A stretch of 64,000 nucleotides of DNA from Neoceratodus forsteri (GCA_016271365.2 CM028136.1:472438001-472502000), one strand, 5' to 3'; shown: positions 11,549 through 23,567, counted from the first letter of the stretch. Notes: generated from the sequence alone by a model not told the origin. Translations and numbers: made by a program.

Positions 11549-11929
11549 GTCAGTCTCTGCAGGGCAGGGTTGGGGGTTTCCATTACTTCAATACTTCACT
11601 GCCATTCCTATTATGCATCTCTCTAACTCCTGCACTTCCAATGCCAACACCAGCAAGCAAACATTCAGCATTGACAAATACTTGTTTTGCTAATGAAGTA
11701 AACCAGTGCTGGAAGAACATAAGAATTCTGTGTTGAGAGTGATGCCTTAAAATGCAATGCAGAGGAATATACACAGAAAAATATGGCAGGCATGTACAAC
11801 AGCAAACTTTCAGCATTGTCAAAAACTTGTTTATTCTTACATCACTGTTCCTGGCTGGAGCACCTTTGTGGACAGTGGTGTGTGTTTTTCTGTGTCTGCC
11901 TTGACTTGCAGGTCCACTGGTTCCCCATT

Positions 11930-14350
11930 TGACTTTTCTATTTACAGGGCCCTTCACAACACCTGTACGAGAGCTACTAGGCTTCCAGTGGCTGATTAGT
12001 TTGCATCCACACTCCAGAACAACCTTAACCACTTCTCCAAATTTTGGAAGGTCATTCGAGCAATTTTTCTCTCTCCCAACCCAGCTCCTCCCCCATCCTC
12101 AAGGTGGGCAATACCTCTGTCTCCAGCCCTGCCTATGTTACCTCATCTTTCAACTCCTTTTTTACATCCTATGCCCCTACTCTCCTTTTTCCCTCCACCA
12201 CCCCTCTCCCTTCCCTCCCGCCTCAACCACCTCCCCATCCCCCACCCTCCCTTTCTCCTTCTTCCCTATCATACCTGCTGCTTCCATCAAAGTTGTCCTC
12301 ACTCTAAACACTCTCAAAGGTGGGAGTCCTGATGTTTTTGACCCAAAATTACTGTCTCTCTCAGCTCCTGCCATTGCCCTCCCTGTCACCTACTTTCTAA
12401 ACCTGTTCTTAAATCTTGCCTCAATCCCTGACACGTGGAAGCAGGCTATGGCCATCCCCCTTCACATAGGGGATGACCCTCCTCCCCTCTTAACAAACCA
12501 TAGACAGTTATGAACATTTGCTTTAAAGAAACCTCAGTGCATCAGTAGTGACCCCCTCCTCCCCTGGAAACTACTTCCCTGTCTCCCTTCTCCTTCTGTA
12601 GCTTAACTCCAGGAACTCTCCCAACTCTCCCCTTTCCTTGATTCTTCATCTTTCTTCACTCTACCAGTCTGGTTTTAGGAGGCCCCAGTTAACATCCACC
12701 TCCTCTGCATCTCACTGACTCCATCCTATTAGGTATGGATTAGGGCTTTGTCACCTCAGACAGTTTTGTCGACCCCTGGGCAAAGCCTTTGAAAGTGCTG
12801 CCCACACTATCCTTCTGAATGTAGTGGGGTGGGGCACTCTGCTTACTCAGTTGAGTCGTTCTACTCCTACCTTGAGGGCAGGTCTCAAGCTGTCCGTATT
12901 GGTGACACCATATCCCATCCTCCCCCTATCTACTCTGATGTAATCCATGGATCTGTCTTTGTCTCTGTTCTATTCCCCATATTACTGAACCACCTTCCTT
13001 TTGCCTGTTCCTCTTTGTCCATTCACATGTATGCAGATCACACAGTCCACTATGACTCTTGATCCTCTGCTTCTGAGCTCATGTCCATGCTCCAGACAGA
13101 CTTTACCAACATCCTGCTCTGGTTTCAGGCTAAACAGCTATTCCTCAATGCTGAGAAAATAGTCTATATGGCTTTTGCACAAGGTTGAGACTAGCTAGGC
13201 TAACCCCCTCCCCTTCCTCCATACCCTTGATGGTGTTGCAGTTGAGAATATTTCCTCCTTGAAATACTGTATTGTCACCTCGATTTCCCTGTTCATGTGG
13301 ATGCCATGCACTGGAAGCTTCACACTAACCTGGTATGCTTTACAGGAATACAGTGAGTATCCCACTTTCTGTCCACAGAGAGAGAGTGTCTTGAAGATGA
13401 TTCTCCCTATCTTTTACTACAGTGACATTGTTTACAGTGCTACTCCCAAATCCACCCTAGCCAGACTGGACCCGCTATTTCACTCCTTCTGCCCCTTTGC
13501 GTTTTTTGGTTTTTTTTTAGTTTTTGTTGACCGGGTAAGTACACTAGACAAATCCTGCCTATTTTCAGGCACAACCCAGGGGAAGGGGATACAGATGAAT
13601 GCCAACTGACCTTGAACCAGATTAAGCTGTTGGTGGTATGTTTTAGTGAATGAGGGAAATTTGGCCAGGACACCGAGGAAATTCCCCTACTCTTTTCGAT
13701 AAGTGCCATGGGATCTTTAACATCCACCTGAACTACCACCAATCCAGGCAGAATGGACCTCGGTTTAACATCTCATTCAAAAGACAGCACCTCAGAAGAG
13801 CAGCACCCCTCTCATGCTGTACTACAGTGTCAGTACTGGGATATTAACCCAAGTGTCAGATGTGGGAACTGAACCCACAGCCCTCTGATCTCCCAGCCTC
13901 AGAGGCGAGTGTGCTACCTACTGAGCCACTGACACTGTTGATTGCCCCCTGGAACCCACCACTATTTTCTATACTCTTCCCTCTCCTTTTACTCACTTGA
14001 TGCCAGGCACTATGACCATTGCGCTACTTTCATCTCCAAATTCTGGCTTGGGTCCTCCCCCTCTTACCTTTCCTCCTTTTTCAGTTTTCACCTTCTACCT
14101 CCTACTCCCTTTGCAGCTCTGGACCTCACTCTCTTATGCGCCCCTCCATAAAATCCACTGCGTGCCAAGTCACTCACTCCTTCCTCTTCCCAATCTATTG
14201 GGGTCTCTTTCCAGTACTATTCGTACTGCTCCTTCCTCCCACTCACTCAAATCTCTCCTCCATGAAGTTGTATGTGACCTCTGTGCTGTATTTTGCTACC
14301 CTGCAATTCTCACCCTCCCTCCACTGCCCCTGCTCCTGCCCTAATTAATT
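11930..14350 (+). pseudogene. Rex1 copy B/C reverse transcriptase
   Basis: RNA-directed DNA polymerase remnant across several frames. Seen: SKFWKVI and the proline-rich linker (12000-12300), a KGGSPDVFDPKLL stretch near 12310-12360 and AIPLHIGDD at about 12455. The palm region at 12829-13062 has GRSQAVRIGD, IHGSVFVSVLFPILLNHLP and HMYADH, so the second catalytic aspartate of YADD is histidine (13030-13041). After the SINE, HHYFLYSSLSFYSL and ATFISKFWLGSSPSYL give the usual Rex1 C-terminus. It carries multiple stops and frameshifts plus an unreadable active site. Confidence 0.75.
13500..13936 (-). mobile_element. tRNA-derived SINE S1, copy a
   Basis: On the minus strand the tRNA-like head (13936 to about 13860) has an A-box-like TGGCTCAGTAGGTAGCAC and a B box GGTTCAGTTCCC. 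A body follows with AAAGATCCCATGGCACTTAT and GGTGTCCTGGCCAAATTT read through 13730-13650. The tail carries TGAAAATAGGCAGGA, TACTTACCCGGTCAACAAAAA and an A-rich end at 13500. It interrupts the Rex1 RT between the codons for CPFA and DCPPG. Confidence 0.85.
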
Positions 14351-14690
14351 CCCCCTGCCCTCCTAGTTTCCTCCATCCTTTCCTGCTGAATGAAGCACCA
14401 ACAGTGCATCATTCACCCTTCAAATTGCTGCCATCTGCACTTTAATTCCATACCTGTGCCTTGGTCATACTCCAGCTGTCTTCCAATTTTGCAAATACAA
14501 TTACTTGTTGGTCTTCAAATGCTCTATCTGTTTAGCTTACTGTATATGTTTGATTTATGTAACTGGCTGTTGTAACTTATTGCTGTACTCTCAACATTTC
14601 CCCCTCCCAAGGAAGCATCTGGAAAGGAGCTATTTCAGCTCAGTAAGTCTTTCCTGGTAAATATTTTAAAATAAATAAGAAAGTGATACA

Positions 14691-16685
14691 TTGTCAAACA
14701 CAATACAGTTAGCTCCTGAAATGGTAAAAAGGTTTTGCTTCCAGTTTAGCCAGTGCCTTTGTACGTATTTCCCTTCACACTACAGAACTGCAGCAGATCT
14801 CACTGTGCAGTAAAAACTGATTTGTTTTGTTTCTTTTTCCACTGTCCCTCTCACCACATTCATCAGAGCTGTCATAGACACTCATTATCCTCTGGTCAAG
14901 GGAGCTGCTAAAGCCTTTGCAGTTGTTATCAGTGCCACTCTGTAGTTAGCTGGTAGGATGGTGTTGCAATCCAGACAACCTGCACTCCCTCCCTGGATTC
15001 TCTGGATGTTGAGTGCCTTGTCTTTGCAATACACCTAGTCCTCTTCTGCCCACATGTTTGTATACATGGAAAATCCCAGTTTCACCAATGGCGAAATTTC
15101 TGAAATTTCCCGGATGTTCCACGAAAGTGGAATTCACAACTTCCGCCCATCCCTACTTTGCCTTCATGGCTTTTTAGTTATCATGCTTCAATACATTTTA
15201 CCTCACAGCCTACTGATTTCAGCAGTTTGTTGCATTACATTGCTGCATCTGCAAACACTTACTGCTTGTAAATGAGCCTTACTGGTACCATTTCATTACT
15301 GTGTTCCAAATACCTCCTGCCTTCCAATAACCTAACCCTGCCTTCATGGAACTTGAGGTATTCATACCAGTCATATCATTCCCTATTCATACTGAAACCA
15401 TAGCCAATCTGTATCAATGCTATTTAACCATCCATTTCAATTTTTTATTTATGCTGCAACCATAGCTGCAACCATAGCTAAACCTCATGGATCAATTTAC
15501 TTAACCTCATAGATGTTATTTCTGGCATCCTGACTCTCACTACTTAATAGCTTCACAGCCTCCCATTAATTGATCACCTACTTCCATGACACACTGCTAA
15601 TTTGGCTTCCATAGTGGAATTGGTTGGCTTGCTTTCACTGGCTTTGCTTATATCACTCAACCCTTTTAAACCTTCCTTCCATCAGTGAACCTTCCGATCC
15701 ATCAATTTCATCAACCAATCACATCTGCCCATTGTATCAATCAATCATCTCAGACATTCCTACCATATATACCTACCCGACAGCCTCTGGCTTCACCCAG
15801 CCCCTCATATTAGTGCTTAATTCGTATTCTTTATAAATTAGAGGCTTGCCAACCATGACCATTACTTTCTGTGGCTCAGGCCCCCCTGCAGCTGACGGTC
15901 CCGCTCCTCACTAAAGTCTGCATCTTGAGCATGTGAAACCTGGGGCAGGGTCCTTCTCATCTGACCCATAGTGAGAATGCCCTTACTCTGGGTGGAGCTT
16001 TGGCTGTTCTTAATTTGGTGGCAGCTCTTGATGTAGAATTTATGAGTAGCTTTGAAGGGTGATTACATTTGATCTCCTTTGGCTGAAGTGTTAATTTACT
16101 ACCATTGGCACCTTCAATGCATTCTCCCTAAGGCTGCTTTTTGTTCACTTGATTTGGGGTAGTTGGTAGGTCAAGCAGTGCTTTAGCAGTCATTCTCTCC
16201 TCCTCCCGCCTTTGCTGAACTTATTGCAAAGACTTGCCTCACAACCTTCAAAGGTATTCCTGTTAGAGAGAATGAGTGACAGCTTCCTCTGAACTGGAAT
16301 ATGTTCCACTTCCCTACCAATTCGATCTCTAAATTGCAGCAGCTGAGTCATCACTAAATAAAATACCCCAAGCCTGGAGGAAAGGCAACCTAGGCCTTGG
16401 ATCCCCAGAGATTTCCTCCTCATATGTTTTTTTTTCTCTCCTCTGAGCCAAAGGTCATAAATCTTAATTAGTTTTTAGTGGTATTCCCTAGTTAATTTAC
16501 ATAGGTTCCGCTGTTAGATGGATGTGGACGGTGACCCTATTTATTGTTCCATCTCTCCTTAGGAAGCCCTTATGTCATCAGTGCAATTCTGACAACATGC
16601 ACATCTCATGTGTATTCTCAGTTAGTCATGTTGCTGACAATATGTTTTTCAGCCTTGTAGTCAATGTATATCTGCTCAATGCTCC
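14691..16685. other. Interval without recognised features
   Basis: About 2 kb of ordinary-composition DNA. A short near-duplicate CTGCAACCATAGCT pair lies at about 15450-15478. Open frames are short and domain-free. No repeat family was recognised. Confidence 0.4.
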
Positions 16686-16689
16686 TTTT

Positions 16690-17250
16690 TGGAGCTCTTT
16701 CCTACAGTACCTTTAGCCAAGGGAATCTTCCCACAGCAATTTTAGGGATATAATCTTCTTCAAGGGTTCCTTGCCTTTGGTACCCCTGCAGGATGGTAAT
16801 TCCCCCATGGAATAGAGAGTGCGAACAGCCAAACAGTTATTATAGTTGTACAAGCATAACACTACTCTGGTTGTGTAGGCCCATTGAATTGGAAGGCTAT
16901 GCCTGTAGTTCAATGGGGCAAGCAATCAGCCATGCCCCCTTCTTGAGCTATATAAGCAGTTTCTCCCAGTCTCTCTCTGAAGCACTTTTTTCTTTGCCCC
17001 ACCATCCTCCCTTCCTCCTCCAGTGGCATGCCTCTCTCCTCAGGGGGTTTCTTTCTGAGGTACCTTTAGCCAAGGGAATCTTCCTGCAGCACCTCTAGGG
17101 GTGGAGCCCTCTTTGGGGGTTCTTTGCCTTTGGTACCCCTACAGGGTGGTAATTCCCTGTGGAATAGAGACTGCAAATGGCCAAGCAGTTATTACAGTTG
17201 CACAAGCATAACACTACTCTGGTTGCGTAGGCCCATTGAACTGTATTACT
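16690..17250 (+). repeat. Promoter-like repeat R1, two monomers, plus orientation
   Basis: Units begin TACCTTTAGCCAAGGGAATC at 16708 and again near 17059, about 360 bp apart. Each continues with a GCCTTTGGTACCCC block, GGTAATTCCC, TGGAATAGAGA, an AGTTATTA block and ACAAGCATAACACTACTCTG. Between them are GCTATATAAGCAG, a good TATA-type sequence at about 16947, and a C/T-rich leader (CTTTGCCCCACC, CCTCCTCCAGTGGCATG). The layout matches the 5.49-6.12 kb locus in mirror image. Possibly a solo LTR with a duplicated U3. Confidence 0.7.
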
Positions 17251-18274
17251 TGTGAATTAAAGAAAGGTGTAATGTTTATATAGTGCTAGGTTCTTTAACA
17301 AAGCCTTTGTTTTCTGAACTCAAACAAAAACTCCTTTTTCAATGTGTTCAGTGTTATTTAGAATCAAATGCCAATCAGAACCTGTCAGTACAACATTATT
17401 TCATTATGCCATTTAGTGTGCCAAATTTCTGTTCATTAAACAAGAAGTATGCATGTCAGTGTATTTCTCATATGCCAAAATGTTGTGAGCCTAACTGTTA
17501 TGCTTTAGTCATGGGTATAACTATAATGTACTGTATGTGATTCATAAAAAGCAAAGCTATGACAAGAATGATCAGCAGTTCAGATATGTTGAAAACACAT
17601 TGATTTGGTTGAGAACATGTACTGTATGTGGTATTTTCAGTACTGTTAAAGCATGATGAAACTACAGACATTGAATATCTCATGTGTCAGGCAAATGAAA
17701 TTGTTATTATTATTGTTTTCATTCCTAAATGTCCACCTACTTCCTCTGGTTTCCATCCCAAAAGTGTTGGCCATGTAAGGGCATCAAATGTTGAACACGG
17801 GGTAATGGCAACGGTCACCTCTGAGATCTGGCCAAGTCTCATTCATGCAGTGACTCAGTTGCTGGAGTTCTGGACAGTAATACAACTTAGTCTTACCTCC
17901 AAGAGTGCAAGCATATCAACTCTTATATGCATCCACCCTCTGCTATCTGAGTAGTTGATATCTGGGAGATTTTTCCTGAATATGGGTTTCTTGACAACAA
18001 AACAATATTCTGCTAACTAGCCACTAAACAAGACTGGATGCAGACATGTAGTAATGCTAACAACCACAGGGAAAAAAGCTTGTTTTTTGTGTTCTTAAAA
18101 GTAGTGCATCATAAGTGAGGCACAGCATAGTATCTATCCTATAATCAAAATGAAAAATGTTCTTTGGATGAGCCACAGATTATAACAGTAAAGTGAATTC
18201 AGTTTTTGACTGGGGGAATTTTGGACCATAAGCTGAAGCTGCACAGGTGCTGTACTATTGAAATTAAAAAGCAA

Positions 18275-18725
18275 AGGTAACACTGGCACACATCAGGAAG
18301 GGTCTAAGCAGCAGGCTGAGAGAGTTGAGCCTCCTTCTCCTGTACATCACCCTGATTTGATCACACCTGGAGTACTGTGTCAAGTTCCTGTCACAAGAAT
18401 GCAGAAAGGACATGAAGAGATTGAAAGGGGTCAGTACAGGGCTACCAAACTGATTAGTGGTTTAAAAGGCAAGAGCTATGAGGAGCGACTGGACATAATA
18501 AATTTATTTGGCCCAAAAAAAAAGGCAAGAGCTATGAGGGGAGACTGGACATAATAAAATTATTTAGCCAACAAAAAAGAGAAAGCCGAAAGGAGACATG
18601 ACCACTGTTTTCTGACTACTAAAGGAGATATACATGCTGAAGTATGCACAGATATTTTAGTGCAAACAAAACTGATTTAGAGGACATGCCCTTAAACTGC
18701 TGGGGGGAGGTAAGGGGAAGATTAA
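18275..18725 (+). pseudogene. CR1-clade LINE fragment, RT C-terminal region
   Basis: Plus-strand remnant of the CR1 polyprotein C-terminus. Recognisable codons give LEYCVKF, QECRKDMKRL, GYQTD-like remnants in the usual RATKLI position and KGKSYEERL, the usual YEERL block of CR1-type elements. A 56 bp tandem duplication (GGCAAGAGCTATGAGG at 18468 and 18523) interrupts it. The 3' end fades near 18725. It is 5' truncated and frameshifted. Confidence 0.75.
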
Positions 18726-18954
18726 CAAGAATTACATCACACAAAGGTTGGTAAACATATGAAATAAAACACTGTGAGGCTATGAAAGCTAGCCCATTTT
18801 ATGTTATCAAAGCAGGACTGTACAGATACCCAAGGGAGAATAGCATTCAGGGTTACACTGCAAAAGTGGAACAACATTACAGTGGTTGACCTTGGCTGTA
18901 TGTCCATGTTCAAATTAGGTATAGTCACTGCCGTGTGGCTGGATGGACATGCAA

Positions 18955-19386
18955 GATTTATTTATTTATTGAATTTTGTTGACCCGGTAGGCCCACTGGA
19001 ACTAGAAATCCCTTTTTCAGGGGTGACCAGGGAAGGGGGGATACAGATGGTAAGCAACTGAAATTGAACAAGGTTAAGCTATTGGTGGTATTTTTAGTAA
19101 ATGGGGGAAATTTGGCCCGGACACGGGGAAATCCTGTACTCTTTTCGATAAGTGCCATGAGATCTTTAACATCCACCTGAACTACCACCAATCCAGGCAG
19201 ATGGGAGCTTGGTTTAACATCTCGTCCAAAAGACGGCACCTCAGAAGTGCAGCACCCCCCCTCGTGCTGCAATACAGTGTCAGTATTGGGATATTAACCC
19301 AAGTGCCAGATGTGGGAACTGAACCCACAGCCCTCTGATCTCCCGGCCTCAGAGGCAAGTGTGCTACCTACTGAGTCACTGACATT
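18955..19386 (-). mobile_element. tRNA-derived SINE S1, copy b
   Basis: Same structure as the copy at 13.5 kb. The tRNA-like head at 19386-19310 has the B box GGTTCAGTTCCC. The body has AGATCTCATGGCACTTATCG and GTGTCCGGGCCAAATTTCC. The tail ends in TTCAATAAATAAATAAAT at 18955 on the minus strand. It is nearly full length. Confidence 0.85.
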
Positions 19387-19389
19387 GAC

Positions 19390-20708
19390 TCCAAGTCCAT
19401 TCAATCATCACAATAATTTGCATGATTAGCCCCCAAAAGCTTGCTGAGCCTTTATACCATCAAAAGTGGCTGTGTCCATATTTCCTAATTTTACTTCAAT
19501 TGAAAATGGAAAAAAATGTATGCGCTTACACTCCATAAGGTAATGTGCATGATAGCCAGTGCAATACACTCTCTAAGATGAAACAGAGTCCTGTGAGCAG
19601 ATGGATTAAAATGGGACCATGTCAGATTGGGTCGTAGATGCCAAGTGTTGTTTTTCAATTCACTTCTTAATTGATTTTGTAGCCCAGATTAACAGCAACC
19701 TTATAGTTCCTTAACTACAAAGAAAAAAAAAGTTTTTTTTGTTTAAATAATTGCCAATACTTCAAGTTAGTATTCAGGATATGCCATTCCATAACACAGC
19801 AGGATGATAACACATTCAGTGACAAGCTAAACTAAAGTAAAAGTTTAATTCAAAACATGATAAAACTAGGAATAGCTGATGCTAAAGAAATAAGTCACTG
19901 TAGAAGGTGTCTGTCCTTAATAAGCTCTTGTAAAAACAGTATCCAAATTTACATCTAATCAAATTTACATTGTAAAAATTGAATGAGATGTGATTTGGTA
20001 TTATTTTAATGGCAGCCTATGACACAATAATTGGGTAAAAAATGGCCCTTCATATTATTTTTGTGATAGCATTTAAATGACACAGGCAGGGTTTTTTTAT
20101 ACAAAGGCATCAGCATATAGTTTCTTCTTGGTCCCAATCAGTATTAGTAGTGACATTCCTCTTGGTGTTTTTAAGGATTTTATTAATATTCTGGAAATGC
20201 ATTTGTGTTGCCTCTGGGTACACTGAAAAGCCACTTAAACTGCACTTAAAGGAGCACTACAGGAAAAAATTGATGTGCATCAACCATTTACAATGAAACT
20301 TGATTATAGTAAAGGAATACATATTTGCATAATTACATAATGTTTGATTTTTTTTATTATCTTTATACTACAGCATAACTTATAAAATGTTTCATGCATG
20401 AAAAATGCATCAGAAAGCACCATCTACTGTATTTTCTGATGTACTGCAATTGAAAAAAGACACCTGGTTAAAACATGTCTAAATATATTTGAAATAATCA
20501 TTCATAAACCAAAAGCATTTGAATATTTATCTATAAAAGTAACATAGAACTAACTTATAATACTGTAAGGGAGATATGGACTCAGAAAAACACTGAGATC
20601 CCTGGACTTTAGGTTTGTGGGGGCTATAACCCATGGTAGAACTAATTACAACACGCTGCCTCTTGGCAGAGTGTGTATCTTGCACCATGCTGTGGCACCC
20701 ACTACAAT
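19390..20708. other. AT-rich interval without recognised features
   Basis: No coding potential and no repeat family recognised. Short poly-A/T runs occur at about 19725-19745 and 20345-20355. Confidence 0.4.
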
Positions 20709-20710
20709 TA

Positions 20711-20928
20711 GTGCTGGCAGTATAGCCTAAAGGTTAGAGTAATGAGCTATGAATGAGCTTAGTACATCCAGCAGACATGGGTTTGATTCCCAAAACCTAC
20801 ACTTGTATACTATGTGACTCCGAGCAAGTCACTTAACCACACCAGTGCTCCTGGGTCATCCCTGAAAACAGGCACTTGTGCCTAGTGGGCCTTACCTAGG
20901 TTACCAAAAGAATTTAAAAAAAATAATC
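20711..20928 (+). mobile_element. CORE/MIR-like tRNA SINE S2, copy a
   Basis: The head has GGCAGTATAGCCTAAAGGTT (A-box region) and GGGTTTGATTCCC (B box). The body has CTATGTGACTCCGAGCAAGT followed by CACTTAACC, the segment characteristic of MIR/CORE-SINEs. The tail has CCTGAAAACAGGCA, CTAGTGGGCCTTACCTAGG and an A-rich end. The tail matches that of SINE S1. Confidence 0.8.
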
Positions 20929-20929
20929 C

Positions 20930-22905
20930 ATGGAATGGCACTGTGGCTGTGTGCAAGTAAGAAATGGGCAAGACAGTTATGATCTGTTTATGATTCCATC
21001 CAGATCTCGGAAAATGTGACTGAGGCAATTTGGGGTGGGTTAATCTGAAGATGGTGTTCACATCAGACTCTGACCCTGGCCATATGTTAAGGAACAGGCA
21101 ACCCCTCAGCAGCCCAGGTTAAATTACAGCTCATAGTGTCTTGGTTCACTTGACAGATCAAAGCTGACATGAGATACTGTGACTCGAAGAATCATTCTGA
21201 CATGAAGCCAAACTTGTTTGCCCATTCCTAGGGCAAATTTGTGACTCATTTACCCTTCCTAGTTAGTAATAAGGAGATTCAAGAGTTACAAAACTGATGT
21301 TTTACCATGTGCGCTTAAAAAGCTACCTCACTAACCCTGCTAATAGAAGTCTCTATTAAGCTCATCCAGAACGATAAGTAGGCACTGAATAGCTGGTGGC
21401 CAGCAGTAGTAAGATAAACAGGCTAGACCTCTCTGTACATATACACGATCAGGTGAAATGTGACTGCAGGACTAACAGCTAAAGGCCTTTGATATCATCA
21501 CTTAATTATGGAACTGTCCCTGAGAGGTGGAATTTAAAAAAATGGGCAATTGGTAAAGCTTGGCAACAAGCTATTATTCAAATTGGAAAATCATGCATAT
21601 TTATATTTCTGTTGGACTAATTATTTATGAAATACATCAGTGAAGAAAAGAAAAAACATCAAGCATTGCTTTGTAAGCTTAACCGTACAAAATGACACAA
21701 GGAGCATTTACAAGGCATCTGATCTCCTGATTTTATAACTCTGTAACAGTTATCCAAACCTGAAGAGAAAATATTCAACTAAAATGGTGAAACAAATTTA
21801 ATAAATTATTCTACGATGAACTTTAAAAACAGATTTAGACTAATGTTTCTCTTACCACAAACTCAAGAGTTTGGAAAGAGTTCACTTGTCAAGTTGCTGC
21901 CAGATGTTTTAAAATTAGATTAGCAGAATATGACATAAGATATCCTGTAAACGGCTAAACAGAGTGACATGAAGAAAGCTGACCACATACATTTTGAGTA
22001 TGTGGAAAGCTGAGAAAATATGGGGAGTTGCGGGAGGAGATTATGGTACAGATATAAGGTAAGCCTTATCACTTAGTGGTTTTAGGGTAGGCTGGGGTGG
22101 ATAGAACATTATCCACTTTAAGTGCATCATATCACCCAATAGCCATGTTCATTTACTATCTGCACTATACTGATACAGAAAGGGATACATTCAAAGAACC
22201 ACCCCCATTTAAAAACATCCCCTAAACTAGGTTTCTCCTTTAACCAAGAGGGACTTATATACCTAAAGGCTCCACTGTTGGGCTGCTGGGGGGAGGGGGT
22301 TAGTTGCAGCTCTGGAGGAATACCTAATGTCCTCATTGTTGGGCCACTGGTGGGCAGTCTCAGCCCTGGTATACAACAAACTCTCACCAGCCCGAGCCCT
22401 ATAGGTACTGCCATCAAATTATTTAAACCCCTTCTCCCCCTGTTTGCTTAAAGAGCCATAATCTGTTCATATATAACACCTTTATGTTATTATTTTTATA
22501 AGCTACAGAACTGCTTACAGAGAACTCCATCTTTAAATCATCACTGCTTCTTATGTCACTGTGACAGTCAAACTGCTATGTCTGAGTTGCAGACAGAAAA
22601 ATGACTTGAAACCTAAATATGCAAACTATATGAAGGGGGCTTTAGCTAAGGGAACATAAGCACAAATGGAATGGCATTCCCAATGCCACCTCCCATTTGC
22701 AGTAAATCAATATCCCCATGTCTTTTTATTAGATGTCTTTACACCTGCCCTTCCATTGAGTCTGTTCCGAGGGGAGGTATCACAGTTTAAATAGCCATTT
22801 GCTAGAAGGAAGTTTAGAGCAAAATGTTTCCATATGCTGCCTACTGGAATCCTCGGTTTCTTTCTGAATTTAGGTGACCAGGGGAAGAGCTACAGTAAGC
22901 ATATC
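20930..22905. other. Interval without recognised features
   Basis: No gene or known repeat recognised. A loosely repeated GTTGGGCTGCTGGGGG / GTTGGGCCACTGGTGG motif lies at 22278 and 22339. Confidence 0.4.
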
Positions 22906-22911
22906 CAGGTG

Positions 22912-23111
22912 AAAGATTTTTTTTTTCAATTATTTACCCAGGCATAGCACACTGAGCTGAAAGCTCATTTACAGGTGCGACCTGGGAGCACAGGAAAGTT
23001 AAGTGACTTGCTCAAGGTCACACAGTATGCAAGTGGGGGCTGTGGGATTCAAACCCAGGTCTTCAGAATTGCAGTTCACAGTCTTAATCCACTGCACTAT
23101 ACTGCCTCCCT
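22912..23111 (-). mobile_element. CORE/MIR-like tRNA SINE S2, copy c
   Basis: Minus strand: GGCAGTATAGTGCAGTGGAT (A-box region), GGGTTTGAATCCC (B box), TGTGTGACCTTGAGCAAGTC then ACTTAACTT (MIR-like core). The tail is GAGCTTTCAGCTCAGTGTGC, then GCCTGGGTAAATAATTG and an A run. The tail closely resembles the Rex1 3' end at 14.62-14.69 kb. Confidence 0.85.
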
Positions 23112-23567
23112 AAGACCCACACCTGTCAATCTGAACCTGGAACTATGGATCCATTAAAAACTCTTGCAGACAGACCATGGAAACATTCAACTCCAAACTA
23201 ATAACCCATAATAGACCACCTTGATCAGGCTTAGTGGACACACACACACAGAATGGACTCATTGTGGAGGCTTGACACCTTATTATGGATGTATTTCTAT
23301 AGGTTTGCTACACTGGGGAAGGGGAACTGGGGCACTGGGACATTTGAAGTGTGTGATGGTGGTGCCTGTAGATCATTGGCAGGCAAACCTTTGCTGGTTT
23401 CCAGGGCTGGGACTAACCCCCATCCCCACCCTGGTGCTCCAATGAAAGGGTCATATGTTTTTAAAGGTCACAAGAGTTGAGAGTACCCTCAGTAGACTAT
23501 ATACAAAAATGTGGTGTAAGGTAGTTCAAGTTCCCCTTGGTTTGGCTGTTGGGAAAATTTGTTTATT

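Larger units (their letters stand above)
9423..11901. mobile_element. 2.48 kb insertion in Rex1, composed of hairpins and tandem repeats
   Basis: This stretch sits between two copies of GACTTRCARGT and interrupts a Rex1 reading frame, so it arrived later as one unit or as a stack. It holds a long inverted repeat (9432-9638), a 155 bp tandem repeat with perfect small palindromes (10121-10375), two related hairpins (10722-10866 and 11006-11165) and a palindrome with about 130 bp arms (11255-11548). There is also a short repeated segment (TTCAGCATTG) at about 11667 and 11810. No transposase is visible. I could not match the two outer ends to each other, so the class is unknown. Confidence 0.55.
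8540..14690 (+). mobile_element. Rex1/Babar-clade LINE, copy B/C, split by two insertions
   Basis: One plus-strand Rex1 copy in three blocks: 8540-9422, 11902-13496 and 13940-14690. The protein of block one ends at the helical linker (AWWTYK) and block two resumes at the next residues (SPFDFSIYRALH), judged against copy A. The junctions share GACTTACAAGT (9412-9422) and GACTTGCAGGT (11902-11912), an 11 bp imperfect target duplication. The third block resumes after a SINE. The 3' end has CAGCTCAGT, CCTGGTAAATA and an AAATAAATAAG tail near 14690. With inserts removed the copy is about 3.2 kb, close to complete for this family. Confidence 0.8.

Noticed and set aside
12044..12389. Overlapping proline/serine-rich frames in the Rex1 linker
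   Set aside because: Low-complexity C/T-rich DNA of the LINE linker opens several frames at once.
13860..13936. tRNA-like sequence with A and B boxes
   Set aside because: It is the head of a SINE repeated at several loci and is fused to a SINE body, so not a functional tRNA gene. The same applies at 19310-19386, 20711-20790, 23030-23111, 25163-25240 and 48030-48101.
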